This document shows, piece by piece, positions 12,431 to 21,860 of a stretch of 64,000 nt of DNA (position 1 is its first letter; each line of letters starts with the position of its first letter). This DNA is from Solea solea. Lineage: Eukaryota; Chordata; Actinopteri; Pleuronectiformes; Soleidae. Both the position numbers and the translations under genes were made by a program. The notes below the pieces were generated by a model. That model did not search any database. It saw nothing but the letters and a program-made list of their open reading frames with translations, and was not told where the DNA came from. The DNA is taken from positions 3,507,139 to 3,571,138 of the forward strand of contig NC_081154.1 of NCBI RefSeq assembly GCF_958295425.1, read 5' to 3'.

Positions 12431-12675
12431 TCCATCCGTCCATTTTCTACCGCTTTATCAAATCTCAGCTGACATATAGGGTGATAGAGATCGCCAGTCC
12501 ATCACAGGGACACATATGGAGACAAGTGACCATTCACTCTCACACCTATGGTCAATTTAGAATGTCCAATTTACCTAATCCCCATATTGCATGTTTTTGG
12601 ACCAGAGAAAACCCGCACACACGCGGGGAGAACATGCAAACTCCATGCAGAAAGGCCCTTGTTGTGACGGGGTAT
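12431..12675 (+). repeat. Interspersed repeat A, copy 2
   Basis: It begins GTCCATCCGTCCATTTTCTA and includes GATCGCCAGTCCATCACAGG, GGTCAATTTAGAATGTCCAA, TTTTTGGACCAGAGAAAACC and GCGGGGAGAACATGC. It is collinear with copies at 1200 and 61950. Its left edge coincides with the 5' end of the LINE, so the LINE may have inserted next to or into it. Confidence 0.8.
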
Positions 12676-13417
12676 AAATGAGGCAAAGTTTGAATTCCCT
12701 ACTGCAGGACTTTCTTTAAAGAGAGTCACTGAGAAAGTCACTGCAGTCTATGAATTGTCTGTGAAACAGATGAGTCGTTATAACTGCTGCTCTGTGTGTG
12801 ACCAGTAAAAAGTAAAGTTATGGAGGGAAGTCCATAAACTGTCTGTCCATTGGTCTGTCATAAACACAGACCATCTGTCAGACCTCCATTGGGTTTTAAA
12901 ATACATCTGGCAACAAAACACGTCTTTCCACTCCTCTGCCATGGGGGCCAACCTCTCAACCTCTCAATTCTTTATGATGAACATAAACATTTTTTGTGTG
13001 TACAACACAATATCTTCTGTACATGCTTCCGGTGTGAAGGTCTCACACAACTCCCCACCTCTCTGCAAATCATGTTAAACTGTGCTAGTTAAACTTTTCA
13101 CAATTGCACCCATTCTCCAATAGGGGGTGATATACCGTCATCGTGCAATACAATTAGAGCAAATGTCCATATTTTAATTAACAGATCAAGGCACTCTAAA
13201 GTAAACAGTCCCTGCCAGTTTCACTTGCCGGGTGTTGTACTTCATTTATCCTCATGGGGGCGCTGCTCAAATCAATGGGGGAAAGTTAGAAGTTAACCTG
13301 GCTGAAGAAGAGGGAGTTTACGGCGGGATAATGTGCAGAAAATGATGCACTTGATTCACCGTGTTGTGAATAAATAGAGAAATCCTGCACTTTTAACTTT
13401 TCACTTTCTTCAGTTAG
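12676..13417. other. Non-coding stretch, no gene seen
   Basis: No coding or RNA signal recognised. Short direct stretches of simple sequence only. Confidence 0.55.
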
Positions 13418-13507
13418 ACAGATATCGCGATGTATCGTGAAATGATTGTCTCGCAATATATCCTGTATCGCGATATTATCGTGGACCATGTATCGCGTAT
13501 CGTATCA
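13418..13507. repeat. TATCGCGATA-rich repeat fragment
   Basis: TATCGCGAT occurs twice, with further GTATCGTG, GTATCGCG and TATCGTATC units. Such runs are typical of a degenerate inverted-repeat DNA element common in teleosts. No termini were identified. Confidence 0.4.
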
Positions 13508-13513
13508 TGTTTC

Positions 13514-13580
13514 AGGTAGGTAGGTAGGTAGGGGCGGGCGGATGGATGGATGAATGGATGGATGAATGGATGGATGGATA
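13514..13580. repeat. Compound microsatellite (AGGT)n / (GGAT)n
   Basis: (AGGT)n runs from 13514 and (GGAT)n with GAAT interruptions continues to 13580. Confidence 0.9.
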
Positions 13581-13663
13581 GCAACTGGTGGCAGCTGTCA
13601 GTCATCCAGATAAATGTATGGTATGGTGATGTCACTCTGGGTGTTGTGTGTCTCTGCACTTTT

Positions 13664-13666
<3 letters not shown>

Positions 13667-13695
<29 letters not shown>
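13667..13695. repeat. (GT)n microsatellite
   Basis: About 14 GT units followed by a short (GA)n. Confidence 0.95.
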
Positions 13696-13704
<9 letters not shown>

Positions 13705-14547
13705 TTTTTTACATCATGTCAATCACTGTCAATATAAAGATGCTTGGAATAATTTAGATTCATTATTTTTCCAATATCTCCAGCACAGGCATGGACAGAG
13801 AACCATATATATTGTTCTGTGTATTCCACAAAAGGTCATACTAACCACTTCACGTCATGGATTCATGTATTCACTGCACACCTATTCATGTCAAAAGGCC
13901 CCCCGACACCTGCAGTGCTTTGATGGTATATTGAATTTGACAACATTGTGCTCCTCAAACCAAAAAAGAAAACCATTATGGAAGCCGGTGACCTCATCTC
14001 TGACTTTTTTGGCTTCTTATGAAAGATCAGCGCTCTGATGTTCAACCATGAATGGAGTGAATTATACTTGAGAGATGATGAGATTCTAACAGCATAATGA
14101 CTCCGTGCCCTCAGCTCGGATTCCTTCTTATTCTAACCCCCTCCCTGCTTGACCCCGACCCCATCACTCAGCCTCAATTTCAATTTACTTCAAGTCATGT
14201 TGCCTTCAGTGGGACGGGATCACCACATCACGTCAGTCTATCACAACGTGTTGATTCAAAAAAGGATATTGTGTTTGGGGAGGAGAACCGTGAAGAAGGT
14301 CCTGGAGTCTGTGATGAAGTTCAGTGGAAGGTGAACAGACATGTTCCCTGTCTGACGCTATCTCCAGTTGTGAAGATCTTCAGTGTCTTCAGAAGCAGGA
14401 AAACACAAACTCTCTCTATGTCTTTGCTTTACCAGACTCTGATTTGCTTCTTACTGCGGCAAGGAACATGTTCTGCTAACCACTGGACTTTCAACTATAG
14501 CAATGGCTCTATGTTGCATAATAAATAATATTTCATTAAAGACGAGA

Positions 14548-14840
14548 CGATGCCACTTCTTTTTGTGTCGGATACCGATATCACGAAGTCTCTATACTGA
14601 TACCGATATCAGTCCGATACAGTCATTTTACACCATTTATGAATGATGAGTCATAATTCTGCAACAAATAATGTTCAGGCCAAAACATGACTCAGCGAAA
14701 ATGCGTTGCAGATTTTTATTGACATTTTACAGTCCGTGCATAGTGAAGCGATATGTAGAATTGACCTTTTTCTCTGTCCAGTATCGGACCGTTACCGATA
14801 CTGACCGATACTGACTGATACTGATTCCCATCCTTATATT
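14548..14840. repeat. TACCGATA-rich repeat, probable MITE remnant
   Basis: GTCGGATACCGATATCACG and ACTGATACCGATATCAGTCC lie at the left. AGTATCGGACCGTTACCG and GACCGATACTGACTGATAC, in partly inverted orientation, lie at the right. The inverted arrangement around an AT-rich centre suggests a miniature inverted-repeat DNA element. I could not fix exact ends or a target duplication. Confidence 0.45.
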
Positions 14841-15106
14841 TAAAAATGATAGAATTTTTATAAGAATTATAAGAATTTCCCTCACATACTGCACAAGTAA
14901 AATAATGAGAGTATGTATTTTCTCGTCATACTAGTGAAGTATCCGTTCGTTATTATGTTTTTCCTGTTTCTGATTTACAGACAGAGATGAGTCGGCTCTT
15001 TTGGTGATAAATCTGTCGCATTTCTAATTTATCCGAACACTGCTAAAGTTGCTACTGCACACACCGGTGCCCTTGTTAAGGCCCCTTTTGAAGGCTGCAT
15101 CGCAAC

Positions 15107-15107
15107 C

Positions 15108-15139
<32 letters not shown>
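15107..15139. repeat. (CAGA)n microsatellite
   Basis: Eight uninterrupted CAGA units. Confidence 0.95.
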
Positions 15140-15384
15140 GTTCCTTGCATTTATAGAGATAATTTCTGGTTTCCTACTTTGGATTTGCATTGCGTCTCCA
15201 CGACGTCGCATCACACGTCTTTTCCTTTTCACCAAACACCACAGAACATTTCATCAGGTTGTTGAATCTCGTCTGTTCTTCATTCTCCTATACGGACGAC
15301 GACCTCACGCTGTTTCTGTCTTTTCTTTTTTTGGTCTCCACCTCTTTTTCTCCTCTTTTCTACCTCGTCAGTCATGTGTGAGAA

Positions 15385-15414
15385 TGTGTGTGTGTGTGTG
15401 TGTGTGAGTGTGTG
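15385..15414. repeat. (GT)n microsatellite
   Basis: (TG)n with one GAGTG interruption. Confidence 0.9.
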
Positions 15415-16216
15415 GTTTGAATCAGTGCCAGGGCTAAGTGATTAATTAGTAACGACACAACTTGCTTTACCTTGAGTGAGGTGAACTGCGGGAGGTTTAG
15501 GGCCTTTGAACGCACCTTGTGGCCTGACAATGCACCTTTGAGGTGCAGTCGCGGAGAAAATGGTGGATAAAAATCAATATTTTTTCAGTTCTACACACAA
15601 CTTTTGTCTTATTGGCTGCGGCGCAACAACAAAACACCATCTGCAAAAAAAAACCCCACAAGGGCTAAAGGAGAATAGAGTTTGTATTTGAAGGACTTGT
15701 TGAGACTTCATTTTTGTGCGTTCGTACAAATGTTGCCAAGCTCACTCTGTCCTCACTTCCTTTTCTGCCAGAACATTTTTTTTCTTCAACAATCCGTATA
15801 CCTCTTCCTCTTTCACATTTCAATTGGCAGTACTGGGGCTTTTAAGTGAACGTTTTCACTTAGCAAGGATACCTTTGTTCCCAGTAACGGGGAAATATGC
15901 ATTTTTCCTGGAGGCTCAGTGCACGGAGAGAACAATGCTGGAGAGAGAGTGTCCTCTGAATTCACACGCGTGTTTCTAGCACTCAGCTGTGCTTTAAAGT
16001 CAGACGGCGCAGTTAAGTTCCCCCGCTGTGCTCGTACAACTCTGCTGCCACGCTTGTGCATGTCGCTTATTTTGGTGTTATCCTGTCATCAGATTTGTGC
16101 ATCATGCAGAAGAGGAGGTACAGTGTTAAGCAACCGATGTGTGGAAAAGGATGATCCGCCAATTTATCAGTCGTGGCCGGGGTTGAGGAGGCTACTTTTG
16201 AAGGTGCTCCGATGTG

Positions 16217-16260
16217 ATTGCTAATTACAATCATTACTAATTGCTAATTACGATCATTAC
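16217..16260. repeat. Two tandem 21-bp AT-rich units with TAATTA cores
   Basis: ATTGCTAATTACAATCATTAC at 16217 recurs at 16240 with one difference (ACG for ACA), a period of 23. Each unit holds TAATTA and ATTA, which are homeodomain-type core sites. The repeat is directly visible, but regulatory function is only a suggestion. Confidence 0.6.
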
Positions 16261-16649
16261 CCATGAAAATACAATTAAGAAGAATTTTTTGCCTGTTTTT
16301 TCCTCTAGTTCTAGAGAAGTTATTTAAGTGATTTTGTCAACAACAGTATCATTCGTTTTCATGTAGGGAATGCAGACAAAATACTGACTAATGTTATTAG
16401 TTACTCACATTTTGAGGTGGGCGGTGAGTTTGGGACAGGTCTAGAAGCAGATGTGATGGTATACAAGTAAATATGTCACATTGCTTGTTATATTTTGGAA
16501 ATACAATGAAAATACGATGTAGAACGCTGGAACTGAAGTCAAACTGCAGAACGACTGACATGACAACCACTCAGAGCAAAAAATCAATCTGTGATAGAAG
16601 TCACACATTTTTTCTCATTGGCTTTTAATTCAGTTTGAGATGTTGACTT

Positions 16650-16724
16650 TGACTATTTTTATTCTTTTTATTTGTCATGTCTGTGTACAGCACTGCTTTA
16701 TAAATAAAGTTGGATTGGATTGGA
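16650..16724 (+). mobile_element. Truncated L2-type LINE 3' tail
   Basis: TGTGTACAGCACTGCTTTA followed by TAAATAAAGTTGGATTGG matches the tail of the intact LINE at 8651 on the other strand. Only the last few tens of bases remain, which is the usual 5'-truncated LINE form. Confidence 0.7.
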
Positions 16725-16912
16725 TGCATGCATGCACGGTGAAGTCACAGTCAAAGTCACATGCGATGCTCAGCAGATGCAGCTAATCAGTCTGCATTCT
16801 ATGTGTCTGGGTTTAGTCCAAACGTGTATTGGGGAGCCTGGCGTACAATAAGCTGCAGCTGTAAAGTGGTGGCAAGAGTTCAGAATGGAAGTGAGACAAG
16901 TTAATGGATGCT

Positions 16913-16935
16913 TGTGTGTGTGTGTGTGTGTGTGG
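16913..16935. repeat. (TG)n microsatellite
   Basis: About 11 TG units, just upstream of the shisa9 exon. Confidence 0.95.
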
Positions 16936-17028
16936 ACATGTTTTCTTTTTTATTGAATGATGTTCCCGTTTGGTTACCATCCTAAACTTGATTATAACCT
17001 CGTCCTTTACATGTGTCCTTGTCCACAG

Positions 17029-17171
17029 AGGGCGGACAGATCAACAACAATGTGGGCGCGGGCTCAAACATGGGCCAGCAGCACCCGTACCCTGCTCTCA
17101 GCCAGCTGACTCACGTCTATGAGCAGCAACAGCCACAGCAACAGCAGCAACATCAGCAGCAGCATCAGCAT

Positions 17172-17203
<32 letters not shown>

Positions 17204-17298
17204 GCATCATCAGCAGCAGCTTCAGCTTCAGCTTCAGCAACAGCAGCAGCAGCTTCAAAATAGGGATCTTAATAAGTACGCCTCTCTGAAGGCTGTGG
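17029..17298 (+). CDS. shisa9: shisa9 internal exon, cytoplasmic tail with Gln/His tract
   Basis: The acceptor TTGTCCACAG ends at 17028 (17030 is an alternative AG), and the donor is GTGAGT from 17299. The exon ends one base into a codon (phase 1). Translation reads GGQINNNVGAGSNMGQQ, HPYPALSQLTHVYEQQQ, then about 45 residues of Gln and His, then RDLNKYASLKAV. The order HPYP.LSQ, YEQQ, LNKYASLKAV fits mammalian SHISA9 as I remember it. SHISA6 instead has a KYSSLK-type segment. SHISA9/CKAMP44 is a single-pass membrane protein that binds AMPA receptors at synapses and changes their desensitisation. This exon lies in its intracellular tail. The Gln/His expansion is not in the mammalian protein as I recall it. 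The upstream exons are not in view. A GTG in frame at 17013 is intronic and not a start. Fish may have a and b copies, which I cannot tell apart. Confidence 0.85.
17126..17260 (+). repeat. CAG/CAA/CAT repeat coding for a Gln/His tract
   Basis: Mixed CAG, CAA and CAT triplets stay in frame with the shisa9 exon. The longest pure run is eight CAG at 17181-17204. CTT interruptions give Gln-Leu pairs near the end. The antisense open frame (poly-Leu) is a shadow. Confidence 0.95.
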
Positions 17299-17448
17299 GT
17301 GAGTATCTGTCAAGCCTCTAAGTATCTTAACATTTTCATAGGTTTTTGGATGAAAAGGAACAGACACAGTGTTCTTGAATATGTGACTGGTTTTTAAAAA
17401 AAATTTTTTTACCACTTGTTCCTTGGCTCTAGTATTTATTATTTATAG

Positions 17449-17560
17449 TTTGTTTGAAAGGGACAGCGCATGTTAATGAACGTTTCAAGAACGTAAACAC
17501 GCCAGATTATAGCCAAAGGCGAGTTTCCATCTGTTGTACCCAAAGATAGTTGAAGTTAAC
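17449..17560 (+). repeat. Dispersed repeat fragment
   Basis: GTTTGAAAGGGACAGCGCATG, then TAGCCAAAGGCGAGTTTCC and ATCTGTTGTACCC resemble a common teleost interspersed repeat (consensus roughly ttgaacagggacaatgcacat, agccaaaggctaatttcc). Assignment is from memory. Confidence 0.4.
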
Positions 17561-18035
17561 AGAGGCAAAGATAAAATAAAAAACACAGTACACCCATGTT
17601 CTGCTCATTTACTGTTCATTAGTGCAGTGATCCCCTCGAGTGGAGGCTTGTGTAGACCTTAGTGGATTCATATTATGTTTGTGATTGTGAGAGTGGCAGG
17701 AAAGGGTGAATGGATGACCTTTGGGACGTCGGTTGTTTGCAGAATCGCTGTCGCAGTAACGCCGGATTCACACGTGCACGTGTTATCATGTTAATGTATG
17801 AATGTGGGCGGGTCTGAAGCTTGATGCTGTAGGTAGTTTTTCGCGGATTATCAGAGCTATCGGTTTCTGTGGCAGCTAACATAACAATCCACCATTGCAG
17901 GGTATATTTTACCTGACAAAAACATTGGTAATGTGGAAAACCCTAACTCTGTTTGAGCTGTGTAATGGTTTATTGCATGTGCTGGTTTTAAATGATTTTA
18001 AAAATAAATAAATAGCGTTGTGTTATTGATCTCAG

Positions 18036-18270
18036 GCATTTGACAGTGTGGATCATACACTTTTGATTAATACACAACTTCAGATTGGCATCTAAAACCA
18101 AGCTGCCACTTATTGGTAGCTTAAAGGAGTGCCACAGGGCTCAGTCTTAGGACCCATTTTATTCTCCATTTACAAAAATAAGCTGTGTGACAACCTGTCA
18201 AACGCCACGTACCATTTTTATTCCGATTACACGGTTACTCTACTGCTGTAGTTCAGTCTCGTCTGTGGGC
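18036..18270 (+). pseudogene. Dead LINE reverse transcriptase fragment
   Basis: In one frame from 18036 it reads AFDSVDHTLLIN (motif A). After two stop codons and a deletion of roughly 30 residues comes [20 protein letters not shown] (motif B), then HFYSDYTV where YADD would be expected (motif C). The stops, the deletion and the altered catalytic Asp pair show it is inactive. It is on the same strand as shisa9 and more decayed than the LINE at 8651. Confidence 0.85.
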
Positions 18271-20486
18271 ACCAAACCAAATTCATGGTATTTTCACATG
18301 ACATGAATCACCAGAAAAAACTCATAACATACTTAATAACATCTGCCCAAGGCAAAAATGTATAGATTTTGATTTTTGGAGCGGTGAAAGAAGGCATGAC
18401 TAGAGGTGTCCATAATAAAATTGATTGCCTTTGCTGTGTAGTAAACGCAGTGAGGTGTGGATGGGCCACAAACTGTATTTCTGGAGTTTCTTGTGTTGTG
18501 TGCAATCGTTTCCTTCTACAGCTCACAAATATCCCCTTTATACACACGCTATTTTGTATTTCTTCCACACTCTCATTCATAACAACAAAAAAAAATCACT
18601 AAATTAAAAATGTGGGTCAGAAAAGACAACAACAGATCATCCCTACCCTCTCCCCCACCCTCCGTCCTGAATAATTTATTTACAGTCCCTGAAGGTTTTA
18701 TGATCCAGACAGCGAGGACAGCAGTGGATTTCTCACTGGTTTCCAGATACGATGCCGCTGAGCTCCAGCAGTTGCACGGGCTGATCTGACAGGTGTTATT
18801 GATCACCAAACGGGGCCTCGTGTAAAACAGACACAGCCTGCTTATCAAGCTGTTTGGCAGCTTGATGCATGCCGCCACATCCGATGAGGTCATTTGCCTG
18901 TGCAGCTGCTTCGGCTTCACCTCACCGTGCTCATATGCTATTGGCAGTGGCATCACTATTTCATAACCTGAATTAATGCGAGGATGACTTGTGAATTTTT
19001 CAGTGTGTGTGTGTCTTGGCGGTGGCGGCTTGTTTATGCTAGGCAGGTGTAGCGCCGTGCTCCTCACTCGGTTCAGGACTCAGCCCCACTCACACTTGAT
19101 ATTACCTAGTAACGGTGAGATAAGCAGCAGCAAATTGCTATTTGTCCGCATTTGTGCTCTTTACCAGAAGAGGGATCAGCCGCAGCGTGTGTTTGGAAAG
19201 CCTGTTTCTGCGCGCCAAAGAGTGGAAATTAAAACATTTTGCCTGAGACGACGAATGTAGGTGTAAACGTACACAGCACGGCTGCACGTGGAGCCGCCTC
19301 GCTCGTCTATCGCCGCAGTAATAGACTGTGCTTGTTTATGCCGAGTACTGCTTTGTGCCCACGAAAGCAGGGAGATGTTGTGTAATTACAGGAGACATTT
19401 ATATAACTGCGCCGGCAAAAAATTGAAAACAGATGGAAGTGGATGAATAGTAAGTGACAAGTGGCCGCATCATTCATGAGCCCAAAGGGAACCAAAACAG
19501 TGATTAACGCTGTCATCCTGAACCCGGACGTCTTCATTGTTTGGTGGTGTATTTTTAACATTTCCCTGACAATGACTTTGTCCACACATAGATCTCAGAG
19601 ATGGATGGATATTATTTCCAGCAGAACTACACCTGTGTTTGGTTCCGGAAAATTGTTCAGCTTTGTAAAATGTCAGTGGAAGACGTCTTGACTTCGCTCT
19701 CTCGGGACCTTAGAGCGAAAATATGTTCTTTTCTCAGCTCAACATCTTCAGCAAAGAGTGAAGGAATCCATGATTTGCAGAGATGTTAATTTTTCTCCAC
19801 TGACAGGAGCTTGAATAGATCTGAATGTTTGAGCGCGGTCTCCACTGTTTTCTCAACTGGAAAACCAAACTCTCTGATGAAAGGCTAATGTTGTTCTTTC
19901 ATCTAACGTGGGGGATGGGGCTGTTCTTACATTATTATTTGTTTTTTTTGATTATTAAAATGAACAGAGACACACAGCTCTCCCTGCAACTCTAAGAGCG
20001 TTCACTGTGTACGTTGTACGGACATAAATAAGCATACAAAGTCTAAAATGCTGCAGTGATATATGCGTTAATCTTAAATCCACTTTTTATATGCAAACAT
20101 GACAATGAAGCACATTTGTAATGAGTTTTTTTTTTGACTAAAGTGTAGAAAGTGAAGTCAAACCCTGTCGCACATGTCTGTCAATATTCCCTCTTTCGTC
20201 CCACTTCAGCTCCTTTTGAGGACACTTCTGCGTCTTCATACCTGAATTGGCCCTCGTCTTCTCCTCTCCACCTCTCCTGGACAATTTCCCCCTCCTCCAA
20301 TTGGCTCTTCTTATCTTGCCGTTTTCTCTGCTTCATTATTTTCCTCCCACAGTCCCTCCCTCTCCACTGCTCTCCCATCGCAACCTGCCTTATTTCCTCT
20401 CACCTTTTTCTCCTGCACCCGATCATCACTTTATATCCTTCACTCATATTTTCCCCTTTGCCATCACCTCACCTTTTCTTTTTGCC

Positions 20487-20488
<2 letters not shown>

Positions 20489-20517
<29 letters not shown>
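20489..20517. repeat. (CA)n microsatellite
   Basis: About 14 CA units within the shisa9 intron, at the end of a long C/T-rich stretch (20200-20480). Confidence 0.95.
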
Positions 20518-20521
<4 letters not shown>

Positions 20522-21702
20522 CCATCCCATCTATATGACTCCTTAAAGAATTGCAGGGGCACTAATCTTGCTCCGCCTGAATAGGGGCTCATATTTGATT
20601 CCATTTCTGTAATTGAAGGAAGGCCCCCCCCTCCACGGGCTTACTCTTAACTGACAGATTTCCATTCCACAAGTGGTATTCAAAGAGGCACCTATGAAAT
20701 GATTGGAAACCTGTTCTTAGATATACATCACATAAGCCGGGATTCCAGGAGGCAAACTGCCATTACTGTGGGTCCAATGATAGGATTGTCACTCATAAGC
20801 TGTGAAAACGATGTGGTGGGGGGTTGAGGCGACAAAGAGAGAGGGCAGACAGAGTGAGGACAAGGAATAAAAGACAGCAAACAACCAAAATGCCAGCGGT
20901 GTCTCTTTTGAAGTCACCTTTTTTGTGAGCTCTGTTAATCTTGAGCAACATAAATGACTTTGCTTTTCTTTTCTTTCCTTCTGCTACATCGTCTGGCCTT
21001 TTCACCGTCCGTTGACCCCAAGAGAAATAGCACCAAGTCTAAGATCAACACCATTTTCTCAAGTGCCTTTTTTTCCCCCCTTTTCTTTAATTGCCTCTGC
21101 CACTTTCCCAATGGTCTACTGTCCAGCAGATAAGCCACACTTCTGTCAATCAATAGCCATCTCCACTGTCCCTCCTGTGCATCCATATAAGGTCACTTTA
21201 TCGAATTCCAACTCTGGCCAAAGCAAAAACCAACTAATAATGGTCCCTGGATGCAAACCTGTAACTCAGCCTTAGAGAACAAATGACCAATTATAGTCCA
21301 CATTCATTACTATCTGTTCTGCAACCCCAAAGGGAGGAACTTCTTGTTCCAATAGGCCTGGTAAAAGTTAGTTTTTTGTTGAAGATCAACAAAGATCCTG
21401 TGTACCAATTGGAGGATGAGTTATTGTGGGTTTACACTCAATCCTGTTGCACATCTCAATAAAATGGATTTCACACTGCACATATCTGAGTAGTTATGAG
21501 AATAGTTGATAAAACCAGACTCTTGCTTGGACGCTTATCTACACTGAACTTTTCTGGTAGCAGTTCTGTCTTCTGGTGGACTGGTGTTATATTCATGTTT
21601 AGGTTTCAGTCATTATCACCCCATCCTGGTCTATTATTGACTAGACCCGTCAATGCCAGCCATTTAGACGGACTAGTTGGACTAGATTAGTCTAGTTTGA
21701 CC

Positions 21703-21762
21703 TTATGAAGAACATACCTTGTGTTGTCCTGTAACAGACAACACAAGGTATGTTCTTCATAA
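21703..21762. repeat. Perfect 26-bp inverted repeat, 8-nt loop
   Basis: The arm at 21703-21728 (TTATGAAGAACATACC, then TTGTGTTGTC) is exactly the reverse complement of 21737-21762. The loop is CTGTAACA. RNA from either strand would fold into a 26-bp stem. It lies in the shisa9 intron. Possible origins are a microRNA-like hairpin, a tiny inverted-repeat element, or a replication template switch. Nothing in the sequence decides between them. Confidence 0.9.
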
Positions 21763-21840
21763 TCTTCCTTTTTGTTTTTGGTCAAAAGAGAGGGACAGAA
21801 ATGATGTCTAGATGGTAGAAGTTTGAATGAAGAGGCCAGT

Positions 21841-21860
21841 GGGTGTGTGTGTGTGTGTGT
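21841..21860. repeat. (GT)n microsatellite
   Basis: Ten GT units, 80 bp from the hairpin. Confidence 0.9.

Larger units (their letters stand above)
14841..17028. other. Non-coding, probably shisa9 intron or upstream DNA
   Basis: It precedes the acceptor at 17028. I looked for the shisa9 juxtamembrane or transmembrane exon and recognised none. It holds simple repeats, one LINE tail and one short tandem AT-rich duplication, listed separately. Confidence 0.5.

Noticed and set aside
12213..12443. Extra 77 codons upstream of the LINE start
   Set aside because: The frame happens to be open, but the Met at 12212 has a good context and begins the hydrophobic segment. The upstream part looks like untranslated leader and ends in repeat A.
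17013..17028. GTG as a start codon for the exon at 17029
   Set aside because: It lies in the intron pyrimidine tract before the acceptor TCCACAG. The exon continues an upstream coding sequence.
17064..17258. Minus-strand poly-Leu open frame
   Set aside because: It is the antisense of the CAG/CAT repeat in shisa9 and has no start or domain of its own.
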